Shown: positions 25,604-35,689 of the stretch, in pieces
How the letters are laid out: each line of letters begins with the position of its first letter
How positions within the stretch are numbered: the first letter of the stretch is position 1
Assembly (NCBI GenBank): GCA_016871675.1
Contig: VHCN01000002.1
Location: 61,876 to 125,875, forward strand
Source of the DNA: Verrucomicrobiota bacterium
Lineage (GTDB): Bacteria; Verrucomicrobiota; Verrucomicrobiia; Limisphaerales; VHCN01
Length of the DNA stretch: 64,000 nt
Direction: 5' to 3'
Made by a program: the position numbers and the translations under genes
Notes under the pieces: generated by a model
Told to the model about the DNA's origin: nothing
What the model saw: only the letters and a program-made list of their open reading frames with translations
The model's database searches: none

Positions 25604-26746
25604 TCACCGCTCCGTTTCCTTCTTGCGGCCCGCGAGCACGCGGCTCGTGGGCGTGTAGTTCGCGATGAACTCGCGGCGGAATTCCGCAAACGTCCCGGCC
25701 GCGAGGTGCGCGCGCATGTCGGCCATCAGCTTCAGGAACATGTGGCTGTTGTGGATGCTCACGAGCCGCAGGCCGAGGATTTCATTCACGTTCAGCAGGT
25801 GCCGCACGTAAGCGCGGGTGGAGTCGCGGCACGCGAAGCACTCGCACCCCGCCTCGATCGGCCCGAAGTCCGCCTTCACCGCGCCGCCCTTGATGCTGAA
25901 GGTGCCGCGCCGCGTGAAGGCCGTGCCGTTGCGCGCCACGCGCGTCGGCAGCACGCAGTCGAACATGTCCACGCCGCGCGCCACCAGCTCGACGAGTTGC
26001 GCCGGCGTGCCCACGCCCATCACGTAGCGCGCCTTGTCCGCGGGCAGGAACGGCTCCGCCAGCTCGACGGCGCGGAACATCTCGTGCTCCGGCTCGCCGA
26101 CGCTGACGCCGCCGATGGCGTGGCCGTCGAAGTCCAGCGACACGATGGCCTTCGCGCAGTGCTCGCGCAGTTCCGCGCTGCTGCCGCCCTGCACGATGCC
26201 GAAGACGTTTTGTCCATCCGCGCGCGGCTGTTCGCGGCATTCCTTCGCCCAGCGGATCGTCCGCTCGACGGCGAGCCGCTGCTCCTTCGCGGGCGCGTCG
26301 TGCGGCGGGCACTCGTCGAACGTCATCGCGATGTCCGAGCCGAGCGCCCGCTGGATTTCCATCGCCTCCTTCGGGCCGAGGAAGAGCGGCGAGCCGTCAA
26401 TGTGCGAGCGGAACTCGACGCCGTGCTCGCGCACCTTGCGAATCCTGGCGAGGCTGAAGACTTGGAAGCCGCCGCTGTCGGTGAGGATCGGCAGCGGCCA
26501 GTTCATGAAGCGGTGCAGACCGCCCGCGGCGCGGAGGATGTCGAGTCCGGGCCGCAGGTTCAGGTGGTAAGTGTTGCCGAGGATGATCTGCGTGCCCATC
26601 TCGCGCAGTTCGCGCGGGTCGAGCGCCTTCACGCTGGCTTGCGTGCCGACGGGCATGAAGACCGGCGTGTCCACGTCGCCGTGCGCGGTGCGCAGCCGGC
26701 CGAGACGGGCCTTGGTGTGCGGGTCGGTGCGGAGCAGCTCGAACAC
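25604..26746 (-). CDS. tgt: Queuine tRNA-ribosyltransferase (tRNA-guanine transglycosylase)
   Basis: Tgt swaps guanine 34 for the queuosine precursor in Asp, Asn, His and Tyr tRNAs. It shows TPVFMPVGTQASVKAL, ILGNTYHLNLRPG, LTDSGGFQVFSL, MTFDECPPHDA, VFGIVQGG, GGVSVGEP and RYVMGVGTP. The catalytic aspartate is in GVDMFDCVLPTRVARNG. The zinc site is the cysteines of CECFACRD and the histidine of SIHNSHMF. GTG 26746 is chosen: it gives 380 residues with the normal MFELLRTD start, although the frame runs on upstream antisense to the ceramidase-like gene. Confidence 0.95.
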   Translation of the reverse strand: MFELLRTDPHTKARLGRLRTAHGDVDTPVFMPVGTQASVKALDPRELREMGTQIILGNTYHLNLRPGLDILRAAGGLHRFMNWPLPILTDSGGFQVFSLARIRKVREHGVEFRSHIDGSPLFLGPKEAMEIQRALGSDIAMTFDECPPHDAPAKEQRLAVERTIRWAKECREQPRADGQNVFGIVQGGSSAELREHCAKAIVSLDFDGHAIGGVSVGEPEHEMFRAVELAEPFLPADKARYVMGVGTPAQLVELVARGVDMFDCVLPTRVARNGTAFTRRGTFSIKGGAVKADFGPIEAGCECFACRDSTRAYVRHLLNVNEILGLRLVSIHNSHMFLKLMADMRAHLAAGTFAEFRREFIANYTPTSRVLAGRKKETER

Positions 26747-26845
26747 GCGCGAGATTGAGCCACGAACGACGCGACGGGCAAAGGGGAAATCGGCCTTGCT
26801 CCGGCGGCGCGGCGTTGGTTTGGTTGCGGAAAACCCATTTCGCGC

Positions 26846-28378
26846 ATGAAAACTCCACTGTGCTCTCTCGCCCTCGGCATCACGTTCGCGGCCAGCGCCG
26901 CCGCGCAGCAACCCGCTGCCGCGCCGAAGACCATTTTCAAGGCCGGCTTCGCCGAGCGCGACATCACGCCGGACATCGGCATGGAGGCGCCCGGCGGCTA
27001 CGGCAAGTCGTATCACCGCACGTTCCACGACCCGTGCAAGGTCCGCGCGGCGGTGTTCGACGACGGCAGGATGCGCGTCGCGCTCGTCGGCCTCGACATC
27101 CTGTTCATCACGCGCCACCTCACGACCGAGGTGCGCGCGGAGATCGCGACGCGCACGGGCATCCGCCCCGAGTGCGTGCTGCTCGGCGCGTCGCACTCGC
27201 ATTCGTCCGGCCCGATCGGCATGGCGGAGCCCGGAGACTTCGACAAGGCGTCGCCGTTCGTGCGCGAGCTTTACTTCGAAAAGTCCACGACTTCGGACCC
27301 CGGCTACACGCAGTGGCTCAAACGGCAGATCGTCGAGGCGGTCGCCACCGCGGACGCCGCGCGCGGTGATGCGCGGCTCGCGGTGGGCTTCGGCCACGAG
27401 GACAAGGTCGCCTTCAACCGCCGCCTCCGCATGAAGAACGGGCTGAGCTTCTCGCATCCCGGCGCCGGCAACCCGGACATCATCGGCTACGCGGGACCGA
27501 CGGACCCGCAGGTGGGCGTCATCGGCGTGTGGGATGCGCGCACGAACCTGCTCGGCGTGGTGGTGAATTATTCGTGCCACGCCACGACGAACCCCGGCGG
27601 CATCTCCGCCAACTGGATGTGGTCGCTCGAACAGACCCTTCGCGGCGCGACCGGCAACGCCGCGCTGCCCGTGGTCTTCCTGCAAGGCGCGTGCGGCGAC
27701 GTGACGCAGGTGGACAACCTGACCACGTTCCAAAACCCCGGCGCGGAGGAGTGGTGCCAGATCGTCGGCGGACGCGTCGGCGCGGAGGCGTTCAAGACGC
27801 TGCTGCTCATCCGCCGGGGCGCGAGCGCGAACATCCCGCTCGATGTGCGGCACAAAGTCTGGACCATGAAGCGCCGGCTGCCGTCGCCCGAAAAGGTGCA
27901 GAAGTCGCTCGAACTCGTGAAGCAGGAGCCTGCGAAAGTCGGCGCGACGGAGTGGACCTTCGCGAAGGAGATCGTGATGCTCGACGCCATTGCGCGGGCG
28001 CGGCCCGCGGTGGAGGTGGAGGTGCAGGCGATCCAGGTCGGCCCGGCGGTGTTCGTGTCGAACCCGGCGGAGTATTTCGTGCAGTTCGGCCTCGACATCA
28101 AGAAGGGCAGCAAGTTCCCGTTCACGTTCCCCGTCGAGCTCGCGAACGGCTGCGTGGGCTACGTGCCGACCGAGGAGGCGTTCGGCCCGAACGGCGGCGG
28201 CTACGAGACGCGGCTCACGAGCTACAGCAACCTGCACATCGGCGCGGGCCGCGAGCTCGCCGACACGGGCATCGCGCTGGCCAACCAGATGACGCCCGGC
28301 CCGATTCCGCAACCGCCGCCCGCACCGCCCTTCCGCGCGCCGTGGAGTTACGGAAACCTCCCGCCCGAGGTGAAGTAA
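26846..28378 (+). CDS. Secreted neutral/alkaline ceramidase-like hydrolase
   Basis: A 510-residue exported protein of the neutral/alkaline non-lysosomal ceramidase superfamily, common in Verrucomicrobiota and Planctomycetota. A signal peptide ([21 protein letters not shown]) precedes [21 protein letters not shown]. Candidate zinc ligands are in [12 protein letters not shown] (HxH), [10 protein letters not shown] and [11 protein letters not shown]. The C-terminal part has [12 protein letters not shown], where the family carries its tyrosine-containing loop. It is shorter than true ceramidases, so the substrate is uncertain. It diverges from tgt, 99 bases apart. Confidence 0.85.
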   Translation: MKTPLCSLALGITFAASAAAQQPAAAPKTIFKAGFAERDITPDIGMEAPGGYGKSYHRTFHDPCKVRAAVFDDGRMRVALVGLDILFITRHLTTEVRAEIATRTGIRPECVLLGASHSHSSGPIGMAEPGDFDKASPFVRELYFEKSTTSDPGYTQWLKRQIVEAVATADAARGDARLAVGFGHEDKVAFNRRLRMKNGLSFSHPGAGNPDIIGYAGPTDPQVGVIGVWDARTNLLGVVVNYSCHATTNPGGISANWMWSLEQTLRGATGNAALPVVFLQGACGDVTQVDNLTTFQNPGAEEWCQIVGGRVGAEAFKTLLLIRRGASANIPLDVRHKVWTMKRRLPSPEKVQKSLELVKQEPAKVGATEWTFAKEIVMLDAIARARPAVEVEVQAIQVGPAVFVSNPAEYFVQFGLDIKKGSKFPFTFPVELANGCVGYVPTEEAFGPNGGGYETRLTSYSNLHIGAGRELADTGIALANQMTPGPIPQPPPAPPFRAPWSYGNLPPEVK

Positions 28379-28449
28379 TCGCGCCGCGCGGCGTCGGAAG
28401 AATGCCGGTTGATTCGCCGGGGACATCCGATACAGTCGGGTTGAAGCGA

Positions 28450-29253
28450 ATGACCACACAAGACGCAGGAGCCCTTCGCCCGCGCGCAAGCGCCGGGTTC
28501 ACCTTGATTGAATTGCTCGTCGTCATCGCGATCATCGGGATTCTCGCCAGTTTGCTGCTGCCGGCGCTGGCGAGTGCGAAGTCCAAGGCGAAGGGAATCC
28601 AGTGCCTCAACAATCACCGCCAAGTGTTGTTGGCGATGAAACTCTACACGGACGAAAACGACGGGACGATCGTCCCGCTGTGGCGCGGCCCGTTGTTGCC
28701 GACCGACCTGCCGGCAAGCCAGCGGCTCGTGCCCAATCCAAATGTGATCTGGTGGACCGACATTCTCCGCAGTTACCTCACGTCCAACCCGAAATCCTTC
28801 GACTGCACGGCGCTCAAACAACCCGCGATCCAGGCGGCAGGGGGGTCCGCCAGCCCGACCAACATGCTCGGCGTGGCACTGAATCACTTCGAGATTGCGC
28901 GCACGTTCGCGTTCCCGCCGTTTCAGGGACAAACCGTGGTCCCGCTCCCGTATCGCGAAGTCGAAGTCACCGATCCGCCCGGCACCGTTGCGTCATCCGA
29001 CTCCGCGCAGATCAGCAACCCCGCTGCGCCCAACCCGGACGACTGGCTCGAAATCCCGGGACGCGCCGCGGTTTACTTCCGCCCGCCGTCGGATGGGAAC
29101 TACGCCTCGATTGAACCGACTCGTGCCGTGGCGCGCCACAACCGCAGGCTGCCGGCGGGGTTCATGGACGCCCACGCTGAAATCCTCAAGCCCAGCGAAC
29201 TTGGGTTTCAATTCCCCGCCTCGGACTCGCGGGCGAAATGGAACCGCCGGTGA
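28450..29253 (+). CDS. Prepilin-type signal protein (DUF1559-like)
   Basis: The N-terminus carries a type IV prepilin cleavage and methylation site: after a short basic leader, [26 protein letters not shown] (split here at G/F), which anchors the protein through one helix. The remaining 230 residues are the globular domain typical of the many pseudopilin-like proteins of this phylum, with an ending like the H-x-DG motif ([16 protein letters not shown]). ATG 28450 gives 267 residues; an ATG at 28402 in frame is possible. The likely site is the periplasm or cell surface. The role in each genome copy is unknown. Confidence 0.88.
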   Translation: MTTQDAGALRPRASAGFTLIELLVVIAIIGILASLLLPALASAKSKAKGIQCLNNHRQVLLAMKLYTDENDGTIVPLWRGPLLPTDLPASQRLVPNPNVIWWTDILRSYLTSNPKSFDCTALKQPAIQAAGGSASPTNMLGVALNHFEIARTFAFPPFQGQTVVPLPYREVEVTDPPGTVASSDSAQISNPAAPNPDDWLEIPGRAAVYFRPPSDGNYASIEPTRAVARHNRRLPAGFMDAHAEILKPSELGFQFPASDSRAKWNRR

Positions 29254-29276
29254 GCGCCACGCAACTTCGAGCCCCG

Positions 29277-29657
29277 ATGAGAGCCTTGTTCGCCGTCGCC
29301 CTCGCTTTGGTTGCTTGCCAATTCACGGGCTGTTCCCGCGAGAGCCAGCCTTCGCCGTCCGTGACACCGTCCGTGACGCCCGCGCCGCAACCCGCCGTAA
29401 CCCCCGCCCCGGCGCCCGCACCACCGACCGCAAGCCCCGTGGGCGTAACCGTCGCGCCGCCGCCCGGCGCTCCCGAGGCAAGCGTGGCCGAATTGAACCG
29501 CGCCCTCGAACTGTGGATTTTCCAACGGAACAATCCGCCGAAGGACCTCAACGACCTCGTGACCGCCGGTTACCTCAAGCGACTGCCCAGCCCACCGGCA
29601 GGCAAGCGATTCGTCTTCGACACGCGATCGATGACGGTGCAGGTGGCGGACAAGTAG
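29277..29657 (+). CDS. Small lipoprotein with GspG-like C-terminal segment
   Basis: A 126-residue lipoprotein: MRALFAVALALVACQFTGC ends in a lipobox cysteine (residue 19). A long Pro/Ala/Thr/Val-rich spacer (about residues 25-65) then leads to a 55-residue segment with the pattern LNDLVTAGYLKRLPSPPAGKRF, which resembles the C-terminal part of type II secretion pseudopilins. ATG 29277 is chosen because the signal starts there; the frame begins 13 codons earlier and would overlap the prepilin gene. It probably works with the upstream prepilin-like protein. Confidence 0.7.
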   Translation: MRALFAVALALVACQFTGCSRESQPSPSVTPSVTPAPQPAVTPAPAPAPPTASPVGVTVAPPPGAPEASVAELNRALELWIFQRNNPPKDLNDLVTAGYLKRLPSPPAGKRFVFDTRSMTVQVADK

Positions 29658-29732
29658 CGCGAGGCGCAGAAGCGGAGAACACCCGCACTTCCGTCGTTGA
29701 ACTCCCGCAGGCGCATGGCATAGTCTGCGCTC

Positions 29733-32582
29733 GTGGCCCGGAAGGACGCCCCTGAGCAGCAATCTCCCAAGCGACGCACGGGGGAATCGATCGGAGTCAT
29801 CCTCGCCATCCTCGCGGTGCTGCTCTTCTTCGCGATCTACTCCTACGACAAGGCCGACATCGCGTTCAACAACACCAAAGTCAACCAACCCGAGCGCAAC
29901 CTGGTCGGCTCCGCCGGCGCGCACGTCGCGTTTGGCACGTTCTTCGCCATGGGCGCGGCGGCCTACCTCCTGCCGCTTGTCCTGCTCGCGTTCGCGTGGA
30001 CGTGCTTCTCCGATTCGTTCATGTTTCTCCGGCGCAAATGGGCGTGGTCGCTCGTGCTGCTCTTCTCCTTCGCGTGCCTGCTGGACCTCTACACCGACCG
30101 CGCGATCGTCTCGCTGCTTGCAAAGGAGCCGCGGCTGGGAGACGCCGGATTTTTCGAGCGGCTCTCCCACAATATCAACGCCCCGAGCAGCGGCGGCATC
30201 GTGGGCCTCGTGCTCAACGACGCCATCTTCCGCCGGTGCGGCGCGGTGGGCGCGACGATCATCTTCTGCTCGCTCTACTTCGCAAGCCTCCTGTTCCTGA
30301 CCGACTTTCAAGTGGTGGACTGGTTCCGCGACTGGCGCGCGCGCAAGGCCGCGGAAGCCAACGAACTCGGGCTGATGGATTCGCTCCGCGACCGCCGGCT
30401 TGCCGAGTTGAAACTCGAGCGCCAGAAACTTGAACGCGAACTCGAACGCCAGCGCCGCGCCGAGGCCGAGGCGCACGCGAACACATCCGTCGGCCTCGCC
30501 TCCGCGCCGTTCGGCGAGGAGAAGCCCGCGCTAGGCGCCGACCTCCAGCCCGTGCCCGAGCCGGAAGTCCGCGACTTGAGCGTGCCCGTCCCGAGGCCCG
30601 ACGAGCCGGCGCCCAAGCCCGAACCGGGGAACGCCGACAAACCCGCCGCCGAAAAATCCCCACGCGCCAAGTCCCGGAAGTCCGCAGACGTGACCGCCGA
30701 GACTCCCGCCGCGCCGCCAAAGTCCACCGAACCGGTCCAGCCCGCCGCCGTTCCCGCGAGCGAAGTCAAGCCGCCCGCGACCGTTGCGGAAATCCTCGGC
30801 CTCAAGCCCGACGGCGCGGCCCCGAAGCCCGCCGCCGGGATCTCCCCCGCGCTTCCCGCGAGCGCCGAACCCATCGCGCTTGCAGCCGCAACGCCCGCGG
30901 CAGCGGAGGAATCCGCGCCGGCCGCCCCGGTCCCCGCGAAAATCAGGCAGTCTCCAGCTTCCCGCAAACCGCGGCCGATGACCGTGGCCTCGACCCCGCA
31001 GATCACCGGTTACCAGTTGCCTTCGCTCGACTTGCTCAACCTGCCCGACACGGCAATCAAGCCCACCGAGTCGCGCGAGGAACTCATGGCCAACGCGCGC
31101 CTGATGCAGCAGACGCTCGCACAGTTCGGCATCGAGGTTGCGCTCGGCGACATCACCAAGGGCCCGACCATCACGCGCTACGAACTGCACCCGTCGCCGG
31201 GCGTGAAGCTCGAGAAAATCACCGCGCTCTCCAACAACATCGCCGCCGCGCTCAAGGCCGAGCGCATCCACATCCTTGCGCCCGTGCCCGGCAAATCCTC
31301 CGTCGGCATCGAGGTGCCCAACGCGATCAAGACCAAGGTCATCATGCGCGACCTGCTCGAGGCCGAGGACTGGAACCACAGCAAGGCGCGCGTGCCGCTC
31401 GCGCTCGGCAAGGACGTTTACGGGCATCCGATCATCGCCGACCTTTCCGACATGCCCCACCTGCTCATCGCGGGCAGCACCGGCTCGGGCAAGTCCGTCT
31501 GCATCAATTCCATCGTCGCCTCGCTGCTCTACAAGTTCCCGCCCAACGAGCTGCGATTCGTGATGATCGATCCGAAGGTCGTCGAGCTTCAGCAATACAA
31601 CGCCCTCCCGCACCTCGTCGTCCCGGTCGTCACCGACCCGAAGAAAGTCATCCTCGCGCTCCGATGGGTCGTGAGCGAGATGGAGAAACGCTACCAGATT
31701 TTCGCACGCGTCGGCGTGCGGAACATCAAGTCCTTCAACGACCGGCCCAAGAACAAGCCACTGCCGCCGCGCGAGCCCGAGCTGCCCTTGATGGCGAAGA
31801 AGGAGAAAATCGAGCCCGGCTCCGACGGCTTCGCGGTCGAGGTGGACGAGGACATCGTGGTGCCCGAGGACGAGGACATCGTCATCCCCGACAAGCTCAG
31901 CTACATCGTGGTGATCATCGACGAACTCGCCGACCTGATGCTCGTCGCGCCCGCCGAGGTCGAGATGGCCATCGCGCGCATCACGCAGATGGCGCGAGCC
32001 GCGGGCATCCACTGCATCGTCGCCACGCAACGCCCGTCCGTGGATGTCATCACCGGCGTCATCAAGGCCAACATCCCCGCGCGCATCGCGTTCCAGGTGG
32101 CCAGCCGCGTGGACTCGCGCACCATTCTCGACGCGATGGGCGCCGACAAACTCCTCGGCAAGGGCGACATGCTCTACCTGCCGCCCGGCTCGGCGAAGCT
32201 CATCCGCGCCCAGGGCGCGCTCGTCACCGACAAGGAAATCGAGAGCATCGTCCAGTTCATCTCCCGGCAGGGCAAGCCGAGCTACGAGATGGAAATCCAC
32301 CAGCAGCTCTCGCAACCCGCCGGATTCGGCGCGGAAGAAGGCGGCTGCGGCGAACCCGAGGAAGTCATCCAACAGTGCATCGAAGTCATCCGCAGCGAGC
32401 AAAAGGCCAGCGTCTCGCTGCTCCAGCGCCGGCTCCGCCTCGGCTACGGACGCGCCGCGCGCATCATGGACGAGCTCGAAGGCCGCGGCATCGTCGGCCC
32501 GAGCAAAGGCGCCGAACCCCGCGACATCCTCATCGACCTCGACGGCGAAGGCCACGACGGCAACGGCCAGCAGGCCGTCTGA
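29733..32582 (+). CDS. ftsK: DNA translocase FtsK/SpoIIIE
   Basis: FtsK pumps chromosome DNA through the division septum and helps resolve dimers. The 949 residues hold an N-terminal block of four membrane spans (within residues 20-200), a Pro/Ala/Lys-rich linker (about 230-420), and the motor. Motor motifs are HLLIAGSTGSGKSVCINS (Walker A lysine near 587), MIDPKVVELQQYNALPHL, VVIIDELADLM (Walker B), ARAAGIHCIVATQRPSVDVITGVIKANIPARIAF and RTILDAMGADKLLGKGDMLYL. The C-terminal winged helix (VSLLQRRLRLGYGRAARIMDELE) is the gamma domain that reads KOPS sites. The start is GTG 29733. Confidence 0.97.
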   Translation: MARKDAPEQQSPKRRTGESIGVILAILAVLLFFAIYSYDKADIAFNNTKVNQPERNLVGSAGAHVAFGTFFAMGAAAYLLPLVLLAFAWTCFSDSFMFLRRKWAWSLVLLFSFACLLDLYTDRAIVSLLAKEPRLGDAGFFERLSHNINAPSSGGIVGLVLNDAIFRRCGAVGATIIFCSLYFASLLFLTDFQVVDWFRDWRARKAAEANELGLMDSLRDRRLAELKLERQKLERELERQRRAEAEAHANTSVGLASAPFGEEKPALGADLQPVPEPEVRDLSVPVPRPDEPAPKPEPGNADKPAAEKSPRAKSRKSADVTAETPAAPPKSTEPVQPAAVPASEVKPPATVAEILGLKPDGAAPKPAAGISPALPASAEPIALAAATPAAAEESAPAAPVPAKIRQSPASRKPRPMTVASTPQITGYQLPSLDLLNLPDTAIKPTESREELMANARLMQQTLAQFGIEVALGDITKGPTITRYELHPSPGVKLEKITALSNNIAAALKAERIHILAPVPGKSSVGIEVPNAIKTKVIMRDLLEAEDWNHSKARVPLALGKDVYGHPIIADLSDMPHLLIAGSTGSGKSVCINSIVASLLYKFPPNELRFVMIDPKVVELQQYNALPHLVVPVVTDPKKVILALRWVVSEMEKRYQIFARVGVRNIKSFNDRPKNKPLPPREPELPLMAKKEKIEPGSDGFAVEVDEDIVVPEDEDIVIPDKLSYIVVIIDELADLMLVAPAEVEMAIARITQMARAAGIHCIVATQRPSVDVITGVIKANIPARIAFQVASRVDSRTILDAMGADKLLGKGDMLYLPPGSAKLIRAQGALVTDKEIESIVQFISRQGKPSYEMEIHQQLSQPAGFGAEEGGCGEPEEVIQQCIEVIRSEQKASVSLLQRRLRLGYGRAARIMDELEGRGIVGPSKGAEPRDILIDLDGEGHDGNGQQAV

Positions 32583-32621
32583 CGTTCGTTCAAACTGCTC
32601 GCACCGCAATCCGTCGCGGCG

Positions 32622-33041
32622 TCACAATTCCATCCCGGCCAGCTCGATCAACCGCCTCGCCTGCGCTTCGTTCACGGGCGAGACCGACAGGCGCGAAATC
32701 TTCACCAGCGGGAGTTCCTCCAACGCCGGGTCGGATTTGATTGCCGCCAGTGTGACGCCGTTGGCAAGCGGCTTCACCGGCTCCAGGTCCACCGCGGACC
32801 AGTCACCCTCGGTCGCCGTCGGGTCGGGATACGCCACACGCTTCACCCGCGCGAGGCCGACCAGCCGTTTCTCGTCGCCGCTGTGGTAGAAAAAAACCAG
32901 GTCACCCGGCTTCATCGCGCGGAGATGCAACCGCGCGGCGAAGTTCCGCACACCCGTCCACGCCGCGCCGCCGTCCCTCACGAAATCCTCCCACGAATAA
33001 TCCGAAGGCTCCTGCTTCACGATCCAGAATGACTGCGGCAT
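32622..33041 (-). CDS. EVE domain-containing protein
   Basis: A 139-residue single-domain protein of the EVE/PUA-like family, which binds modified bases or nucleic acid. Motifs are FWIVKQEPSDYSWEDF, WTGVRNFAARLHLRAMKPGDLVFFYHSG, VGLARVKRVAYPDP and VDLEPVKPL, as in thymocyte nuclear protein 1 homologues. ATG 33041 is used because it opens at the domain start; the same frame stays open far upstream but that part lies antisense to the CstA gene. It is tail-to-tail with ftsK. Confidence 0.93.
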   Translation of the reverse strand: MPQSFWIVKQEPSDYSWEDFVRDGGAAWTGVRNFAARLHLRAMKPGDLVFFYHSGDEKRLVGLARVKRVAYPDPTATEGDWSAVDLEPVKPLANGVTLAAIKSDPALEELPLVKISRLSVSPVNEAQARRLIELAGMEL

Positions 33042-33167
33042 GCGCGAATCGTAGTGACCGCGATTGCGTGTGGGAAGGCCCGGCAGTGAAACGCGCGCAA
33101 CGTGCTTTCGCCTTTGCACAGCCGGTCCGGCTCGTATCATGTCTGCGCCCGCGCGCAGCGCACGACG

Positions 33168-35606
33168 ATGAACAAAGCCCTCTCGACCTGCATTTGGCTC
33201 GTAGTCGCGGCGCTCGGCGCGTTCGCCTACGTGACACTCGCGGTGAAGCGCGCCGAGCCGGTCAACTCGGGCTTCATCCTCATCGCGGCCCTCTGCTCCT
33301 ACGCCATCGGCTACCGCTTCTACTCGAAGTGGGTCGCGGCGAAAATCCTCGCGCTCAACGACCGCCGGGCCACGCCTTGCGAAGTCCACGAGGACGGCCG
33401 CGATTACGTGAAGACGAACAAGTGGATCGTCTTCGGCCACCACTTCGCGGCCATCAGCGGGCCGGGGCCGCTCGTCGGCCCGGTGCTGGCGGCGCAATTC
33501 GGCTATCTGCCGGGATCGCTGTGGATTCTCATCGGCGTCGTGCTCGGCGGCGCGGTGCAGGACTTCGTGATCCTCTTCGCCTCGATGCGGCGCGACGGCA
33601 AGTCGCTCGCGCAGATGGTCCGCGAGGAACTCAACTCCGTCGCGGGCGTCATCGGCGTCATCGCGATTCTCTCGATCATGGTGATCCTGCTCGCGGTGCT
33701 CGCGCTCGTCGTGGTCAATGCGCTCGCGGAATCGCCGTGGGGCGTGTTCACGGTCGGCGCGACGATTCCCATCGCGATGTTCATGGGCGGTTATCTGCGG
33801 TGGCTGCGCGCGGGCAAGGTGCTGGAAGCTTCCGTCATCGGCGTGTTCCTCCTGATGCTCGCGGTCGTCGGCGGGCAATGGGTGTCCGAGCACGCGACGC
33901 TCAAGGAAATGTTTCATCTCAAGGCCCCTGCGCTCGCGTGGTCGGTCGTGATCTACGCCTTCGCCGCGAGCGTGCTGCCGGTGTGGCTGCTGCTCGCGCC
34001 GCGCGATTACCTGAGCACGTTCATGAAGCTCGGCACCATCTTCCTGCTCGCGCTGGGCGTGCTGCTCGTGCTGCCGAAGCTCGAGATGCCCGCGGTCACC
34101 AAGTTCATTGACGGCTCCGGACCCGTCGTGCCGGGCAAGCTCTTCCCGTTCTGCTTCATCACCATCGCGTGCGGCGCGATCAGCGGCTTCCACACGCTCA
34201 TCTCCAGCGGCATCACGCCCAAGATCATCACGCGCGAAGGCTACGCGCGGCCGGTCGGCTACGGCGCGATGCTGCTCGAGTCGCTCGTCGCCATCATGGC
34301 CATGATCGCCGCCTGCACGCTCGACCCCGGCGTGTATCTCGCGATGAACATCAAGGCGCCCGGCGCCGACGCCGCAGCCGTGGCGGCCGCGACCGTGGCG
34401 AAGGTGAACTCGTTCGGTCCCGAATTCGCCGTGACCACCGAGCGCATGACTGAACTCGCTCGCGAGGTGAAGGAGGAATCGCTCTACGGCCGCACCGGCG
34501 GCGCGGCGACACTCGCGGTCGGCATGGCGAATCTCTTCCACAAGGCGATGCCGTGGATTGGCGAACACGCGCTCGCCATCTGGTATCACTTCGCGCTCAT
34601 GTTCGAGGCGCTGTTCATCCTCACCACGCTCGATGCCGGCACGCGCGTGGGCCGCTACCTCCTGCAGGACGCGCTCGGGCACATGTGGAAACCGCTCGGC
34701 GATGTGAAGAGCCTGACGGCGAACATTTTCGCCAGCGGGCTCGTGGTGTCGCTGTGGGGATACTTTCTCATCGCGGCCGTGTATGACCCGGACGGCGGCA
34801 TCAAGGCGCTGTGGCCCATCTTCGGCATCGCGAACCAGCTCCTCGCCGCCACCGCGCTGTGCCTCGCAACGACGGTGATCTTGAAAATGCAGTTGAGCGG
34901 CGCGGCGAACGGCGCCGGGGCAGGCACCGGCGTGGAAACCAGCGCTACGGCGCGCTCGCCGGCCTTTGCACTCGTCACACTCGCGCCGCTGTTGTGGCTG
35001 CTCACCGTCACAAGCACGGCGGCGGTGCAAAAGATCTGGCATCCGGCGCCAAACATCGGCTTCCTCGCTGCGGCGAACGTGCTGAATGGTGAAGCCGAAG
35101 CTCTCCGAGCCGGCGTTGAAGCCGCAAAGAATCGCGCGCGCGCGATCGAGGTCAGCGGTGGGACCGCTGATCCCAAGCTGCTCGCGTCCGCCGAAGCGGC
35201 GCTGCGCACCAACCGCACGAAACACTTCAACAACGTCCTCGACGCCGTTGTCACCGGGTTCTTCCTCACGCTTGTTGCCACGATTTTCCTCATCAGCGCG
35301 TTCGAGTGGACGCTGCTGCTCACGCGCAAGAAGCTCGCCGAATTGCGCGAGACGCCGCCGACGTGGCTGCCCGATTACGCCGTCGCCGAGGGCAAGCCCG
35401 TGAAGTGGTGGAACCTCTTCGCGCTCGGCTTCCTGCTGCTCAAGGAACTCAGCGGCCAGGGCGCCGTGGACCGCGCGCAAGCCTGCGTGCCGCCGGAGGT
35501 GGACCTGCTCGGCGGCCGCCCCGCGATGGAACGAGATGCCCGCGCCCGCGCCTACGTCGCCACGGCCGAGGCGAAGTTCGATGGCAAGCCGAACCGGTGC
35601 TGCTGA
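33168..35606 (+). CDS. cstA: Carbon starvation protein A family transporter (CstA)
   Basis: CstA-type proteins are inner-membrane peptide or pyruvate transporters. The 812 residues are rich in long hydrophobic segments (about 16 likely spans). The family core is visible in GYRFYSKWVAAKIL, KWIVFGHHFAAISGPGPLVGPVLAAQFGYLPG, GGAVQDFVILFASMRRDGKSL, ISGFHTLISSGITPKII and FALMFEALFILTTLDAGTRVGRYLLQD. The C-terminus is longer than in E. coli, with extra charged loops. ATG 33168 is preferred over an upstream in-frame ATG. A repeat follows its stop. Confidence 0.93.
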   Translation: MNKALSTCIWLVVAALGAFAYVTLAVKRAEPVNSGFILIAALCSYAIGYRFYSKWVAAKILALNDRRATPCEVHEDGRDYVKTNKWIVFGHHFAAISGPGPLVGPVLAAQFGYLPGSLWILIGVVLGGAVQDFVILFASMRRDGKSLAQMVREELNSVAGVIGVIAILSIMVILLAVLALVVVNALAESPWGVFTVGATIPIAMFMGGYLRWLRAGKVLEASVIGVFLLMLAVVGGQWVSEHATLKEMFHLKAPALAWSVVIYAFAASVLPVWLLLAPRDYLSTFMKLGTIFLLALGVLLVLPKLEMPAVTKFIDGSGPVVPGKLFPFCFITIACGAISGFHTLISSGITPKIITREGYARPVGYGAMLLESLVAIMAMIAACTLDPGVYLAMNIKAPGADAAAVAAATVAKVNSFGPEFAVTTERMTELAREVKEESLYGRTGGAATLAVGMANLFHKAMPWIGEHALAIWYHFALMFEALFILTTLDAGTRVGRYLLQDALGHMWKPLGDVKSLTANIFASGLVVSLWGYFLIAAVYDPDGGIKALWPIFGIANQLLAATALCLATTVILKMQLSGAANGAGAGTGVETSATARSPAFALVTLAPLLWLLTVTSTAAVQKIWHPAPNIGFLAAANVLNGEAEALRAGVEAAKNRARAIEVSGGTADPKLLASAEAALRTNRTKHFNNVLDAVVTGFFLTLVATIFLISAFEWTLLLTRKKLAELRETPPTWLPDYAVAEGKPVKWWNLFALGFLLLKELSGQGAVDRAQACVPPEVDLLGGRPAMERDARARAYVATAEAKFDGKPNRCC

Positions 35607-35628
35607 TCAATGAATCGAGAAGACACCA

Positions 35629-35668
35629 AGACACGAAGGCCCCTGACCAACTTCGTGCCTTCGTGTCT
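35629..35668. repeat. Inverted intergenic repeat of the 'CTTCGTGTCTTCGTGG' type
   Basis: AGACACGAAGGC (35629-35640) and GCCTTCGTGTCT (35657-35668) are perfect 12-base arms in the 83 bases between cstA and nadD. A T6 run follows at 35681-35686, but 12 bases after the stem, so terminator function is doubtful. A related word (CCCTTCGTGTCCATTCGTGG) occurs near 14885-14905. Confidence 0.6.
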
Positions 35669-35689
35669 TCGTGGTGAAGATTTTTTCGA

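Noticed and set aside
26747..28489. A long N-terminal extension of Tgt
   Set aside because: The extension lies antisense to the ceramidase-like gene and has shadow composition; Tgt has normal length from GTG 26746.
33042..35480. A long extension of the EVE protein
   Set aside because: It is antisense to cstA and unlike any EVE protein; the domain starts at ATG 33041.
35629..35686. Hairpin after cstA as an intrinsic terminator
   Set aside because: The T run begins 12 bases after the stem and the arms match a repeat word; kept as a repeat instead.
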